Assembly: GCF_009495745.1 (NCBI RefSeq)
Contig: NZ_WIDQ01000001.1
Span: 1-64,000 of the forward strand
Length of the DNA stretch: 64,000 nucleotides
Direction of reading: 5' to 3'
From: Niveispirillum sp. SYP-B3756
Lineage (GTDB): Bacteria; Pseudomonadota; Alphaproteobacteria; Azospirillales; Azospirillaceae
In this document: positions 9,444 to 17,898 of the stretch, piece after piece
Layout: each line of letters starts with the position of its first letter
Numbering within the stretch: the stretch's first letter is position 1
Notes under the pieces: model-generated
Database searches by the model: none
What the model was told of the DNA's origin: nothing
What the model saw: only the letters and a program-made list of their open reading frames with translations
Program-made: the position numbers and the translations under genes

Positions 9444-11321
9444 TCACTCCGCAGCCGCCAGGAACCCGCCTGACTGGCGGTGCCAGAGTTGGGCGTAGCG
9501 GCCGCTCAGCGCCAGCAGTTCGGCGTGGCTGCCCTGTTCCACCACCTGCCCGCCTTCCAGATAAAGGATGCGGTCCATCTCGGTGATGGTGGAAAGCCGG
9601 TGGGCAATGGCGATCACCGTGCGGCCTTCCATCAGGGTCCAGAGCGCTTCCTGGATCAGATGTTCGGACTCGCTGTCCAGCGCGCTGGTCGCCTCATCCA
9701 GGATCAGGATGGGGCTGTCCTTCAGCAAGGCCCGCGCGATGGCGACACGCTGGCGCTCCCCGCCCGACAGTTTCACCCCCTGTTCCCCCACAATCGTGTC
9801 ATAGCCGGTGGAACGCCGGGCGATGAACTCATGCGCATGGGCCTTGCGGGCGGCTTCCTCCACCTCCTGCTGGCTGGCACCCGGGCGGCCATAGGCGATG
9901 TTTTCCCCGATGGTGCGGTGGAAGACGCCCGGCTGTTGCGGCACCTCGGCAATCGACTCATTCAGGCTTTCCCGCGCCACATGGGCGATATCCTGCCCGT
10001 CGATCAGCACCCGGCCATATTGCGGGTCGAACTGACGACGGATCAGCTTGACCAGCGTGCTTTTGCCGGCACCGGAGCGGCCAACCAGCCCCACCTTTTC
10101 CCCCGGACGGATGGAAAGGTTCAGCCCGTCAAATACCTTGGTGCCATCGGGGAAGCTGAAATGAATCTCCCGCAACTCGATCCCCCCCGCCTGCACCCGC
10201 AGGGCCGGGGCCCCCGGCACATCGGTGATCTCATGCGGGGCCGACACCAGATCCAGCGCTTCCGACAGGGTGCCCAGCTCTTCAAAGAAGTTCAGCATCC
10301 GGTCCGACAGATGCCAGACCGTGTTGGAAATCTGGAAGGCCAGCGTGAAGACCAGGGTGAATTCGCCAACCGTCATCGCCCCCTGCAAGGTGCGGGCGAT
10401 GGCCACCCAGACCAGCACACCCAGCAACCCCATGATGGACAGCATCTGGAAGACGCGCATCACCACCAGGAACCAGCGCAGCCGGCGGGAGCGGAACCGC
10501 TCGGCATTCAGGTAATGACCCAGAAATGACCGCTCGAACGCCGTACGGGCGAACCCCCGGATCAGATCGGCATTGGTGACAGCATCGATGATCCGCCCGG
10601 AACTGGTGGAGACCGCATCGCTCATCGCTTCCGACAGACGAAAGCAGTGACGCGAAAGCCAGAAGGAGACGGCGACATACAGCACCATCCACCCCGCCAG
10701 CACGGCGGAGAAGAGCGGCGATGCCGTCCAGAGCAGGCCCAGCGCCACCACCAGCAGCACAATGACCCGCAGCACATCCCACATCAGGATTTCCACCAGG
10801 GACAGCACGGCATTGGCACCCTGCTTGATCTTCTGGCCCAGCTTGCCGGCGAAATTATCCTGGAAATAGCGGGGGCTGTGGCCCAGCAGCCAGCCGAACA
10901 TCCGCTTCTGCGCCAAGGCCCGGATGGAAGGCGAGGTATAGATATCGACGATCTGATAGACGCGATACAGACCCATGCTGCCCAGCCAGATACCCAGCAG
11001 CACCAGGAACCAGCCGCCCACGCCCAAACCCTGCATACCCGTCGCCGGGTCGCCGCCAGTGGCCGCCGTCAGCGCATCCACCACCGCCTTCAGGGCATAG
11101 GGCTCGAACGCCTCAATCCCCTGGCCAATGCAGACGGCCAGCGCCAGCAGCAGCACGCGGCCGCGAAACTTCTCCCGCAGCAGGTCGATGGCAAAGGCAA
11201 AGGGTTTGGAGGGCAGGGGCCGGGGCGGCTCGCTATCCTCCCAGGCGAAGTCACGGTCCTGCACGGACTGATCATCAATGCGGACAGCGCGCATGGAGGC
11301 GCGCAGCAAGGCGGAAAACAT
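9444..11321 (-). CDS. ABC exporter, fused membrane and ATPase domains
   Basis: About 625 residues from the ATG at 11321 (MFSALLRASM); an upstream ATG at 11378 is also open. Order: cytoplasmic N-terminus, six-helix type-1 exporter domain (about 60-340), nucleotide-binding domain (about 375-610). Motifs are Walker A GRSGAGKSTL, Q-loop VPQQPGVF, signature LSGGERQRVAIARALL, Walker B ILILDEATSALD and switch His AIAHRLST. It is likely a homodimeric exporter of a lipid, peptide or drug in the inner membrane; the substrate is not readable. Divergent from the MBL hydrolase, with dyads in the gap. Confidence 0.88.
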   Translation of the reverse strand: MFSALLRASMRAVRIDDQSVQDRDFAWEDSEPPRPLPSKPFAFAIDLLREKFRGRVLLLALAVCIGQGIEAFEPYALKAVVDALTAATGGDPATGMQGLGVGGWFLVLLGIWLGSMGLYRVYQIVDIYTSPSIRALAQKRMFGWLLGHSPRYFQDNFAGKLGQKIKQGANAVLSLVEILMWDVLRVIVLLVVALGLLWTASPLFSAVLAGWMVLYVAVSFWLSRHCFRLSEAMSDAVSTSSGRIIDAVTNADLIRGFARTAFERSFLGHYLNAERFRSRRLRWFLVVMRVFQMLSIMGLLGVLVWVAIARTLQGAMTVGEFTLVFTLAFQISNTVWHLSDRMLNFFEELGTLSEALDLVSAPHEITDVPGAPALRVQAGGIELREIHFSFPDGTKVFDGLNLSIRPGEKVGLVGRSGAGKSTLVKLIRRQFDPQYGRVLIDGQDIAHVARESLNESIAEVPQQPGVFHRTIGENIAYGRPGASQQEVEEAARKAHAHEFIARRSTGYDTIVGEQGVKLSGGERQRVAIARALLKDSPILILDEATSALDSESEHLIQEALWTLMEGRTVIAIAHRLSTITEMDRILYLEGGQVVEQGSHAELLALSGRYAQLWHRQSGGFLAAAE

Positions 11322-11381
11322 GAGAGAACGACTCCAGACGCGAAATCGGACGATCGGCACCGGGGCGGGTGGCGTCAATTC

Positions 11382-11395
11382 ATCCGATATCGGAT
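11382..11395. promoter_or_regulatory. perfect 14-bp palindrome upstream of the ABC exporter
   Basis: ATCCGATATCGGAT. It lies 61 bp upstream of the chosen exporter start. Its half-sites (TCCGATA/TATCGGA) recur in the dyad at 11597 in the same intergenic region, suggesting a shared regulator. Otherwise the 343-bp gap shows no gene. Confidence 0.4.
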
Positions 11396-11596
11396 TAGAT
11401 GACGGAACGTTAAGTTTCTGTCAACCGCGAAAAAACTTGCCCCATGCATCAGCTGGCTTTGGGCATGGAAGCGCGCGCATTGTTTCAAAGGCATGACAGA
11501 ACAGAGCCGGCATGACCTTTTGCGCGGCTTTCCTGTGTTCCCCGTCACATGTACACAATGCCCATCCGCTTATTTTTCTGGAACCTTGCTCTTAAG

Positions 11597-11615
11597 TATC
11601 GGAATGTATCCGATA
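11597..11615. promoter_or_regulatory. 7-5-7 inverted repeat upstream of the MBL hydrolase
   Basis: TATCGGA-ATGTA-TCCGATA, perfect arms, 50 bp before the hydrolase ATG. The arms match the half-sites of the 11382 palindrome but in the opposite arrangement. Confidence 0.4.
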
Positions 11616-11664
11616 ACGGGGCGAGTGACGGCCTGGGCCCTTTGCCCGGCGCCAAGGGGCGGAT

Positions 11665-12522
11665 ATGGAGTTCAAGGTTAAATTCTGGGGTGTGCGCGGC
11701 ACTTTCCCCTGCGCTTACGCTTCCCATCTCACCTATGGCGGCAATACCAGCTGCCTGGAGGTGACGGTCGGCGGCCAGACACTGATCCTGGATGCGGGCA
11801 CGGGTCTGCGCGCGCTGGGCAAACGGCTGAAGCGCGACCATGTACGCAATGCCACCTTGTTGCTGAGCCACGCGCATTGGGACCATATCAATGGTTTCCC
11901 GTTTTTCGAGGCTGGCTATTGCCCGGATTTCAACCTGAACGTCTATGCCCGTGACCTGACCGGTTGCGAATGCATTGGTGAGGTCTTCACCAGTTGCATG
12001 GAAAAGCCGCTCTTCCCTGTGCCGCTGAAGACCATGCGCGCCAAGATCGATTTCAACAATCTCCATGCCGGGGACCGGCTGGACCTCGCCCCCGGCTTGG
12101 TGGTGAAGACCGGCGAGTTGAACCATCCCGGCGGTGCGGTCGGCTACCGGATCGAGTTTGGCGGCAAGGCCTTCTGCTACATCACCGATACTGAACATGT
12201 CGCCGGTCAGATCGACCAGAGCATCCTGGCCCTGATCGATGGCGCCGACATGGTGGTTTATGACGCCACCTACACGGATGAGGAATATGCCACCCGCCAG
12301 GGCTGGGGCCATTCCACCTGGAGTGAAGGCGTGAAGCTGGTGAAGGAGGCCGGGGCCAAACATCTCTGCCTGTTCCACCATGACCCCGACCATGATGATA
12401 CCGCCATCGCCGCGATTGAGCGCGATGCCGCCCGCGCTTTCAGCGGTGCCTTCGCCGCCCGCGAAGGCACCGAACTGGACATGCTGAACCTGTCCCTGCC
12501 CTTTGCGGTGGCGGCGGAATAA
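11665..12522 (+). CDS. metallo-beta-lactamase-fold hydrolase
   Basis: 285 residues in a single MBL domain. Metal ligands are present: HAHWDH (HxHxDH), His in LNHPGGAVGY, Asp in ITDTEH and His in LFHHDPDH. This is a cytosolic binuclear metal hydrolase of the PhnP/RNase Z-like branch, probably a phosphodiesterase or cyclic nucleotide/phosphonate-type enzyme, but the substrate cannot be named. GGGGCG before ATG 11665 is a weak ribosome site. Divergent from the ABC exporter. Confidence 0.8.
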   Translation: MEFKVKFWGVRGTFPCAYASHLTYGGNTSCLEVTVGGQTLILDAGTGLRALGKRLKRDHVRNATLLLSHAHWDHINGFPFFEAGYCPDFNLNVYARDLTGCECIGEVFTSCMEKPLFPVPLKTMRAKIDFNNLHAGDRLDLAPGLVVKTGELNHPGGAVGYRIEFGGKAFCYITDTEHVAGQIDQSILALIDGADMVVYDATYTDEEYATRQGWGHSTWSEGVKLVKEAGAKHLCLFHHDPDHDDTAIAAIERDAARAFSGAFAAREGTELDMLNLSLPFAVAAE

Positions 12523-12590
12523 AGGGGCTTGAGAGGGTGGGCTTGTATGGCTTGGGTTCGGGCCTGCCCACATTCAGTTTCGCTCTCTCA

Positions 12591-12663
12591 CCGTCATTCC
12601 CGCGAAGGCGGGAATCCATAACCCGTTCTGTTGTTTGGATTCCCGCCTTCGCGGGAATGACGG
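12591..12663. repeat. REP/BIME-type palindrome, copy C (variant)
   Basis: A perfect 28-bp inverted repeat (12591-12618 with 12636-12663) starting CCGTCATTCCCGCGAAGGCG. It has the same architecture and outer CCGTCA/TGACGG as copies A and B, with ATTCCCGC in place of the ACCCCGGC core. It occupies part of the 353-bp gap between the MBL gene and the TonB receptor. Confidence 0.8.
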
Positions 12664-12718
12664 TAATGTAACCTCTTCCGTATCCAAGAAGCCGGGACAC
12701 GGACCCGTTTTCATACAG

Positions 12719-12748
12719 ACGGCGCGGGGCAAAACCCGCGCCGTTTTG
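12719..12748 (+). terminator. hairpin with short T tract downstream of the MBL gene
   Basis: ACGGCGCGGG-GCAAAA-CCCGCGCCGT, a perfect 10-bp stem, followed by TTTG. It probably ends the MBL hydrolase transcript before the receptor gene. After it, GGAACC/GGTTCC (12838-12870) forms a weak dyad close to the receptor start. Confidence 0.6.
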
Positions 12749-12875
12749 CTGCTCCCCCGCCCCGCCCGTGGCGCAGGGCTGCCATCCGGGGGAGATGCCG
12801 TGCTTGCTTTAGCGAACGATTTCAAAGATTGAGGCGCGGAACCCAGATCGAACCCCATACATTGGTTCCGCAACC

Positions 12876-15053
12876 ATGCAAAAACCCCAACGCCTTTACG
12901 CCCGTATTGCGTCCATGACCGCCCTGGTGGCGCTGTCACTCACCGCCCAGCCGGGCAAGGCGCAGGAGACGCAAGCCGCCTCCCCCATTGACGAGATCAT
13001 CGTCACCGCCACCCGCCGCGCCACCGCCATCCGCGACATTCCCGCCTCTGTCTCCCGCGTGGACCGGGCGGATTTCGAGCCCAAGGCCACCCGTTTTATC
13101 GGGGAAGAGCTGCGCGGCCTGCCCGGCATCAATGTTCGTACCAATGACCAGGGCACCTATACGGATATCAGCATCCGTGGCGTGCCCAACCGCATCCATA
13201 ACGACACCATCGTCGTGCTGATGGATGGCGTGCCCTTCGTCACCGGCGATGATGAAGGCGATATGGAACAGCTTACCTTTGGCGCTGTCGGCCAGGTGGA
13301 AGTCGTGCGCGGCCCCACCTCTGCCCTCTATGGCCGGGGTGCCATTGCCGGCACCATCAATTACGTCACCCGTGCGGTGACCGATGAACCGCAGGCGGCC
13401 GCCCAGGCCGGCATCGGTTCCGATGGCTGGCGGCAGGCCGCCGCCATGATCCAGCGCCCGACCGGCGATGTCGGCGCCCTGCTGCTGTCAGCGGAGTTGC
13501 AGCGTTCCGACGGCTGGCGCGACCGTACCGGCCGGAATGAGGAGAATATCTTCGCCAAACAGCGGTTGGACCTGAATCAACGGCTACGCCTCAACCTCAC
13601 CGGCACCTATGTCAACACCAAGCAGGATCTGGCCGGCGAGCTGCCGACCGACCGACGCGGCACCCCGATTGCCCTGCCCGGCGGGCGGGAAGGCAATTGG
13701 AACAATGACGGGGCCGGCTTCTACAAGCGCATGTGGACCAGCACCGCCTTGCTGGAGGCCGATGTCACCGACACTGTGACATCCACCACCCGCCTGCATT
13801 ATCGCCATGCCAATACAAGGGCGGTGCAGGGCGCGTTCCAGCGCTTCACCCCCGGCGACAGCACGGTGAATTTCAGTGGCTTCCGCGTCGATGGCAGCAC
13901 GGACACCTATTTCGCTGAACAGCAGGTCGATTGGCGGATCGATGATCATTGGCGGCTGCTGGCCGGCGGTTCTGCCGAGCGCATCAATGCCAATCACATT
14001 GAAAGCTGGAGCGGGGAATTCGATTTCGGCCCCCTGTTCTATATCCGCCGCCGCGATGTGGCCACGGGCTCCTACATCAATCAGGGCGACTGGCTTTATA
14101 GCCGGCTGATGGATGCCCACGCCCGCAACGAAACCCAGGCCGGTTTCGCCCAGGCGGATTTCAACTGGCAGGCCCTGACCCTGACGGCCGGCGCCCGTTA
14201 TGACCGGTTCCAGCGCAAGGTCTTCTACGGTCCGTCGGGCAGCGGCTATGGCCCGGACCCGGAGGTAACGGTGAAGGACAGCGACAGCCGGCTCAGCCCC
14301 AAGCTGTCGGTGCGCTGGCAGGTGGCGGAAAACGTCACCGCCTATACCACCTATGGCGAAGGGTTCAGCCCGGGCTTCGGCCCGCTCTGGTCCTTCCGCA
14401 ACCGCAACACCAACCTGGCACCGGAGCTGGCCAAGAATATCGAAGCCGGTATCAAGGCCACCCTGCTGGATAACCGCCTGACCGGTACCTTGAGCCTGTA
14501 TCAACTGAAGCGCAGTGACCTGCTTCAGTTGCTGCCGGTGGGGGCGTCGGCCCGCACCATCAATTCCGGTCGCCAGCGTTCACGCGGGGTGGAACTGGAG
14601 GCCAATGCCGATCTGCGGGATATCAATCCCGGGCTGGCGCTGGCGCTCAGCTATGGTTTCACCGATGCGGTCTGGACAAAGAACGCCTTCCTGGAGCCGG
14701 ATACCAACATTCCCTATGATTTTACCGGCAAGGATGTGGCGGGTGTGCCGCGCCACAGCGGCCGGGTGGAAATCAGCCAGCGGCTGGATCAGCCGGCGCT
14801 GACCCTGCGCAGTTGGCTGGATGTGTCGGGCGACTATGCCTATGACGGGGCCAACAGCCGCAAGGCCGGCGGCTATGCCCTGGTGAATGCCGCCATCACC
14901 TGGGCTCCGATGGAGGCGCTGGAACTGACCTTGACCGGGCGCAACCTGTTTGACCGCAAGGTGAACAACGTCGTCTCCAAGAGCGACGGGCCTTACGCCT
15001 ATTATCCGCAGGCACCCCTGCAATGGATGCTGAGCGGAACGGTGAAGTTCTGA
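12876..15053 (+). CDS. TonB-dependent outer-membrane receptor
   Basis: 725 residues. A signal peptide (about 1-31, ending GKAQ) is followed by a TonB box (DEIIVTATRR), the plug domain (about 50-165, with IRGVP and VEVVRGPTSALYGRGAIAGTINY) and a 22-strand barrel ending in the aromatic VKF. It imports an unknown ligand, energised by TonB; the plug and barrel resemble siderophore/metal-type receptors, but no Fur-like site was found upstream. An EAL phosphodiesterase follows. Start at the ATG at 12876; the ribosome site is weak. Confidence 0.9.
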   Translation: MQKPQRLYARIASMTALVALSLTAQPGKAQETQAASPIDEIIVTATRRATAIRDIPASVSRVDRADFEPKATRFIGEELRGLPGINVRTNDQGTYTDISIRGVPNRIHNDTIVVLMDGVPFVTGDDEGDMEQLTFGAVGQVEVVRGPTSALYGRGAIAGTINYVTRAVTDEPQAAAQAGIGSDGWRQAAAMIQRPTGDVGALLLSAELQRSDGWRDRTGRNEENIFAKQRLDLNQRLRLNLTGTYVNTKQDLAGELPTDRRGTPIALPGGREGNWNNDGAGFYKRMWTSTALLEADVTDTVTSTTRLHYRHANTRAVQGAFQRFTPGDSTVNFSGFRVDGSTDTYFAEQQVDWRIDDHWRLLAGGSAERINANHIESWSGEFDFGPLFYIRRRDVATGSYINQGDWLYSRLMDAHARNETQAGFAQADFNWQALTLTAGARYDRFQRKVFYGPSGSGYGPDPEVTVKDSDSRLSPKLSVRWQVAENVTAYTTYGEGFSPGFGPLWSFRNRNTNLAPELAKNIEAGIKATLLDNRLTGTLSLYQLKRSDLLQLLPVGASARTINSGRQRSRGVELEANADLRDINPGLALALSYGFTDAVWTKNAFLEPDTNIPYDFTGKDVAGVPRHSGRVEISQRLDQPALTLRSWLDVSGDYAYDGANSRKAGGYALVNAAITWAPMEALELTLTGRNLFDRKVNNVVSKSDGPYAYYPQAPLQWMLSGTVKF

Positions 15054-15175
15054 GGCGATAGAAAGACTGTAAGACGCGCTTGCCGGCCGGCAGGGGCAGA
15101 AATACAGTCGGGGGAACAAAGGCTGGCGAGCATCACGGCCGCCAGCCACCTCCTTGCCTGACCGGATGTGACCCC

Positions 15176-15952
15176 ATGGATAGCCCGCATGATCAACAAC
15201 CCGATTTTGATCATTGCGGCGGCAAATGCCGGACCCCCATGACAATACCCATCACCATGGCATTCCAGCCCATCGTCGATCTGGCTCAAGGCACCATTTT
15301 CGCCCATGAAGCGCTGGTGCGGGGGACGGAGGGGCAGTCGGCCCAATGGGTTTTGGATCAGGTCAATGATGATAATCGCTATAGTTTCGATCAGACCTGC
15401 CGGGTGAGGGCAATCGAAATGGCGGCAGCGTTGGGGATGCGGGAAAAACTCTCGGTCAATTTCCTGCCCAACGCTGTCTATCAGCCGGCCACCTGTATCC
15501 GCACCACCCTGGAAGCCGCCCGCCGCACCGGCTTTCCCATCTCACAGATCATGTTCGAAGCCACAGAGGCGGAACGGGTGGAGGATGTGGCCCATCTGCG
15601 CCGCATCCTGACCGAATATAAGCGACAGGGCTTCACCACGGCGATTGACGATTTCGGCGCCGGCTTTTCCGGGCTGAACCTGCTGGCGGAATTCCAGCCG
15701 GATATCGTGAAGATCGACATGCAACTGACGCGCGGCATCGAAGATGACCGTATCCGCCGCGCCATCGTCGGCGGCATCTTGTTCGCCTGCCGGGAAATCG
15801 GCATCACTGTCATCGCCGAAGGGATCGAGACGGCGGAACAGGAAAAGGCGCTGCGGGACATGGGCATCAGCCTGATGCAGGGCTATCGATACGCCCGCCC
15901 CGCCTTCGCCGCCATGGCCGACCGGATCGACCATCTCCACCCGCAGGATTGA
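15176..15952 (+). CDS. EAL-domain cyclic-di-GMP phosphodiesterase
   Basis: 258 residues from the ATG at 15176 (MDSPHDQQPDF); an internal ATG at 15241 also precedes the whole domain. A short Cys-containing N-terminus (HCGGKC) leads into a stand-alone EAL domain. Catalytic positions look intact: EALVRG, NFLPNAVY, MFEATEAERV, AIDDFGAGFSGLNLL, VKIDMQL, VIAEGIETAEQ. It would hydrolyse c-di-GMP to pGpG. With no obvious sensor domain, the N-terminal Cys pair is the only candidate input site. It lies 122 bp after the TonB receptor. Confidence 0.85.
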   Translation: MDSPHDQQPDFDHCGGKCRTPMTIPITMAFQPIVDLAQGTIFAHEALVRGTEGQSAQWVLDQVNDDNRYSFDQTCRVRAIEMAAALGMREKLSVNFLPNAVYQPATCIRTTLEAARRTGFPISQIMFEATEAERVEDVAHLRRILTEYKRQGFTTAIDDFGAGFSGLNLLAEFQPDIVKIDMQLTRGIEDDRIRRAIVGGILFACREIGITVIAEGIETAEQEKALRDMGISLMQGYRYARPAFAAMADRIDHLHPQD

Positions 15953-15992
15953 TACAGCCGGCGGGAAGCCCCACCGGCTGCACCCTAAAGAA

Positions 15993-16853
15993 TCAGGCCC
16001 CTGCCGGACCCTCAACAGCCGGCACGACCAGCCGCTCGTCCAGTTGCGGGGCCAGCGGGTGGCCGGGATGGGCCGCCTTCCAGCGATCCACCAGGGCCAG
16101 GGCCGTGGCCCGATCCTGTTCAGCAATCGCCAGCACCAGATTGGCGAACTGCACATGCGCCACCTGCGCCTGCGGGGCCAGTGTGGTGGAGGAGAGATAG
16201 CGTTCGGCTGCCCCTTCCAGATCACCCAGCACTTCCAGCGTGCGGCCCAGGGCGAAGATCGCCTCCGGGAAAGGCGGGCGCAGGGTCAGCACTTCAGTAA
16301 AGGCGACGCGCGCCTCTTCCACCTGGCCCAGCCGGAACAGCAGGTTGCCCAGGTTGAAGCGCGGATCGACGGCGCGCGGGTCGGCAGCGGCGGCGCTGCG
16401 ATAGGCTTCCACCGCCAGCGGCAGGTCGCCCATCTGTTCACGCACCAGGGCCAGACCGACCCAGGCATTGGTGAAAGTCGGGTCCAGTTCCACGGCGCGG
16501 GACAGGCTTTCCAGCGCCTCTTCGAACTTGCCCTGCTGGGCCAGCGCCATGCCCAGATTATGGTGCGGCGGCGGGTGATCCGGCTTCAGGGCGCGGGCCT
16601 TCTTCAGGGCCGGCACCGCCTCATCCAGCTTGCCCAGCCCCTGCAGCGTGGCGCCCAGATTGGACCAGGCGACACGCACATCCGGATGGTCGGCATAGAC
16701 CTTGGTGATCTTGCGATAGGTATCCGCCGCTTCCTTCAGCCGGCCCTGCCGGTGCAGTTCCGTCGCCGCGCGCATATCGGCGGGAAAGGCGGACCACATC
16801 GCATCGGTCTTGCTGATGTCGGCGATCTTGCGGCGGCGGTCGTGGCGGTTCAT
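15993..16853 (-). CDS. tetratricopeptide-repeat protein
   Basis: About 286 residues from the ATG at 16853 (MNRHDRRRKI); the open frame extends to 16934. After a basic N-terminus come about six TPR units (residues 45-270), with typical signatures such as HHNLGMALAQQGKFEEAL and DPRFNLGNLLFRLGQVEEA. No signal peptide or catalytic domain is visible, so it is probably a cytosolic scaffold. It converges with the EAL gene (40-bp gap). The upstream hairpin at 16981 and tiny ORF at 17084 lie between it and its likely promoter region. Confidence 0.8.
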   Translation of the reverse strand: MNRHDRRRKIADISKTDAMWSAFPADMRAATELHRQGRLKEAADTYRKITKVYADHPDVRVAWSNLGATLQGLGKLDEAVPALKKARALKPDHPPPHHNLGMALAQQGKFEEALESLSRAVELDPTFTNAWVGLALVREQMGDLPLAVEAYRSAAAADPRAVDPRFNLGNLLFRLGQVEEARVAFTEVLTLRPPFPEAIFALGRTLEVLGDLEGAAERYLSSTTLAPQAQVAHVQFANLVLAIAEQDRATALALVDRWKAAHPGHPLAPQLDERLVVPAVEGPAGA

Positions 16854-16980
16854 CGAAAAGGACACCCGGAATTCTTGGTTACGCACGGTGGCACTGTCGG
16901 CCTTGATAGCAGTGTCACGGACAAAACGGAACAAATTGCAGCGGTCTGGTCACAAGAGAGCCGGCAAAAACCGCAAGGCA

Positions 16981-17020
16981 GAAAAGAACAGGGCCGGCTC
17001 CATCGCTGGTGCCGGCCCTG
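16981..17020 (-). terminator. rho-independent terminator between a tiny ORF and the TPR gene
   Basis: On the minus strand CAGGGCCGGC, a 12-base loop, GCCGGCCCTG, then TTCTTTTC. It would end a short transcript carrying the 20-codon ORF at 17084-17146, or act as an attenuator in the TPR gene leader. Confidence 0.7.
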
Positions 17021-17083
17021 CCCTACAGTAGCCGTAGACGATCCGCTTGGCGGTTAAGAACCCGCCGACGGACCCAATCCGTA

Positions 17084-17146
17084 TCAGCCGAGGATAAGCC
17101 CGGTGACGGAGAGATCCGCACGGGTCCGCAAAGTGGAACGAGACAT
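17084..17146 (-). CDS. tiny ORF (20 aa) with an exceptional ribosome site
   Basis: ATG at 17146, MSRSTLRTRADLSVTGLILG then TGA. It is not recognised as any family; four Arg/Lys residues and a hydrophobic C-terminal half are all that can be said. What supports it is the preceding Shine-Dalgarno, complementary over 15 bases to the 16S rRNA 3' end at ideal spacing, and the terminator about 65 bases after its stop. It could be a leader peptide for the TPR gene, an independent microprotein, or a chance ORF beside a regulatory sequence. Confidence 0.45.
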   Translation of the reverse strand: MSRSTLRTRADLSVTGLILG

Positions 17147-17147
17147 C

Positions 17148-17162
17148 GGATCACCTCCTTTC
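17148..17162 (-). promoter_or_regulatory. near-full-length anti-16S Shine-Dalgarno
   Basis: The minus strand reads GAAAGGAGGTGATCC, one base before the ATG at 17146, with GGAGG 7 bases from it. This is the full complement of the conserved 16S 3' end (GGATCACCTCCTTTC), much longer than any other ribosome site in the window. Confidence 0.6.
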
Positions 17163-17254
17163 ATTGGTTACAGGGACAAGGGTGAGAATGGGCATTTCCC
17201 TGCCCCGCGTCAAGCTGATTCATCCGAACCCGGATGGGTTACCATAGATTCAAA

Positions 17255-17269
17255 TGAGAATTGTTGTCA
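17255..17269. promoter_or_regulatory. Fur-like box upstream of the PepSY operon
   Basis: TGAGAAT-T-GTTGTCA fits the 7-1-7 Fur palindrome (TGATAAT-N-ATTATCA) at 11 of 14 arm positions. It sits 30 bp before the first open codon of the membrane-protein gene, where it would block a promoter. The operon (membrane protein, PepSY protein, TonB receptor) is of a kind often iron-controlled. Confidence 0.55.
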
Positions 17270-17298
17270 TTCCTATTGCGTAAGCGTTCGGCTCGCGT

Positions 17299-17898
17299 AT
17301 GTTTCCCGGCAATTCTGGTTGGGGAACCATTGCAATGACATGGATGGCGGGTCTGGGCTTTGTCCTGTCTGCGGCGGCACTGGCGGGCTTCCGCCTGGCC
17401 TGGGCGCGGCAGGATCAAGGCCGCTGGGCGGCGCTGGCGCTAGGGATCGCCCTGGCACTGGCGACCCTGTGGGCATGGTCGATGGCGGCCGGAACGGAGG
17501 TGGGGATACCGCTGGGCATCACATGTATGTGTCTGGCGGGCTATCTCTTCGTCGGCGCCAATATGGAAATCCGCCCGGCGCGGGCGCGCCGGGTCACCGC
17601 CACGCCGGAGGAACGCAAGCCGAAATTCGGCCGGGGTGTCGTGCGCTTCATCCTGGCGGGGCCACTGGGGGCGGTCGCCTCCATCGGGATTGGCGTCGCG
17701 GTGGCCATGCAGGCCCCGATGGTGGAACAGACGCGGCTGGTGATCGGCGCCACGCTGGTGCCGCTGGTCTGGGCTGGCTGCATGGCCTGGACCCTGTGCG
17801 ATGGCCGCGTCATCCGCTCTGCCATGGTGCTGAGCGGTACGGCCATCGCCGGCTATGCCGTCGCCCTGTTGCCGCTGCTGTTCAAGGGAACCGTCTGA
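17299..17898 (+). CDS. small inner-membrane protein, PepSY-operon partner
   Basis: 199 residues with two N-terminal membrane helices (about 12-32 and 43-62), a third at about 68-85, and two or three in the C-terminal half (about 115-195). No known motif was recognised. A start at the ATG at 17335 (MTWMAGLGF) is an alternative. Its stop overlaps the ATG of the PepSY gene (ATGA), so the two are translationally coupled. Behind a Fur-like box and beside a PepSY protein, it is probably part of an iron/siderophore reduction or uptake unit. Confidence 0.65.
   Translation: MFPGNSGWGTIAMTWMAGLGFVLSAAALAGFRLAWARQDQGRWAALALGIALALATLWAWSMAAGTEVGIPLGITCMCLAGYLFVGANMEIRPARARRVTATPEERKPKFGRGVVRFILAGPLGAVASIGIGVAVAMQAPMVEQTRLVIGATLVPLVWAGCMAWTLCDGRVIRSAMVLSGTAIAGYAVALLPLLFKGTV

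Noticed and set aside
15075-15130. Riboswitch between TonB receptor and EAL gene
   Set aside because: The 122-bp gap is too short and shows only GC-rich dyads such as TGCCGGCCGGCA, none matching a known riboswitch core.
17103-17897. N-terminal extension of the PepSY protein
   Set aside because: It runs out of frame through the coding region of the preceding membrane protein; the ATGA-overlapped start at 17898 fits the family.
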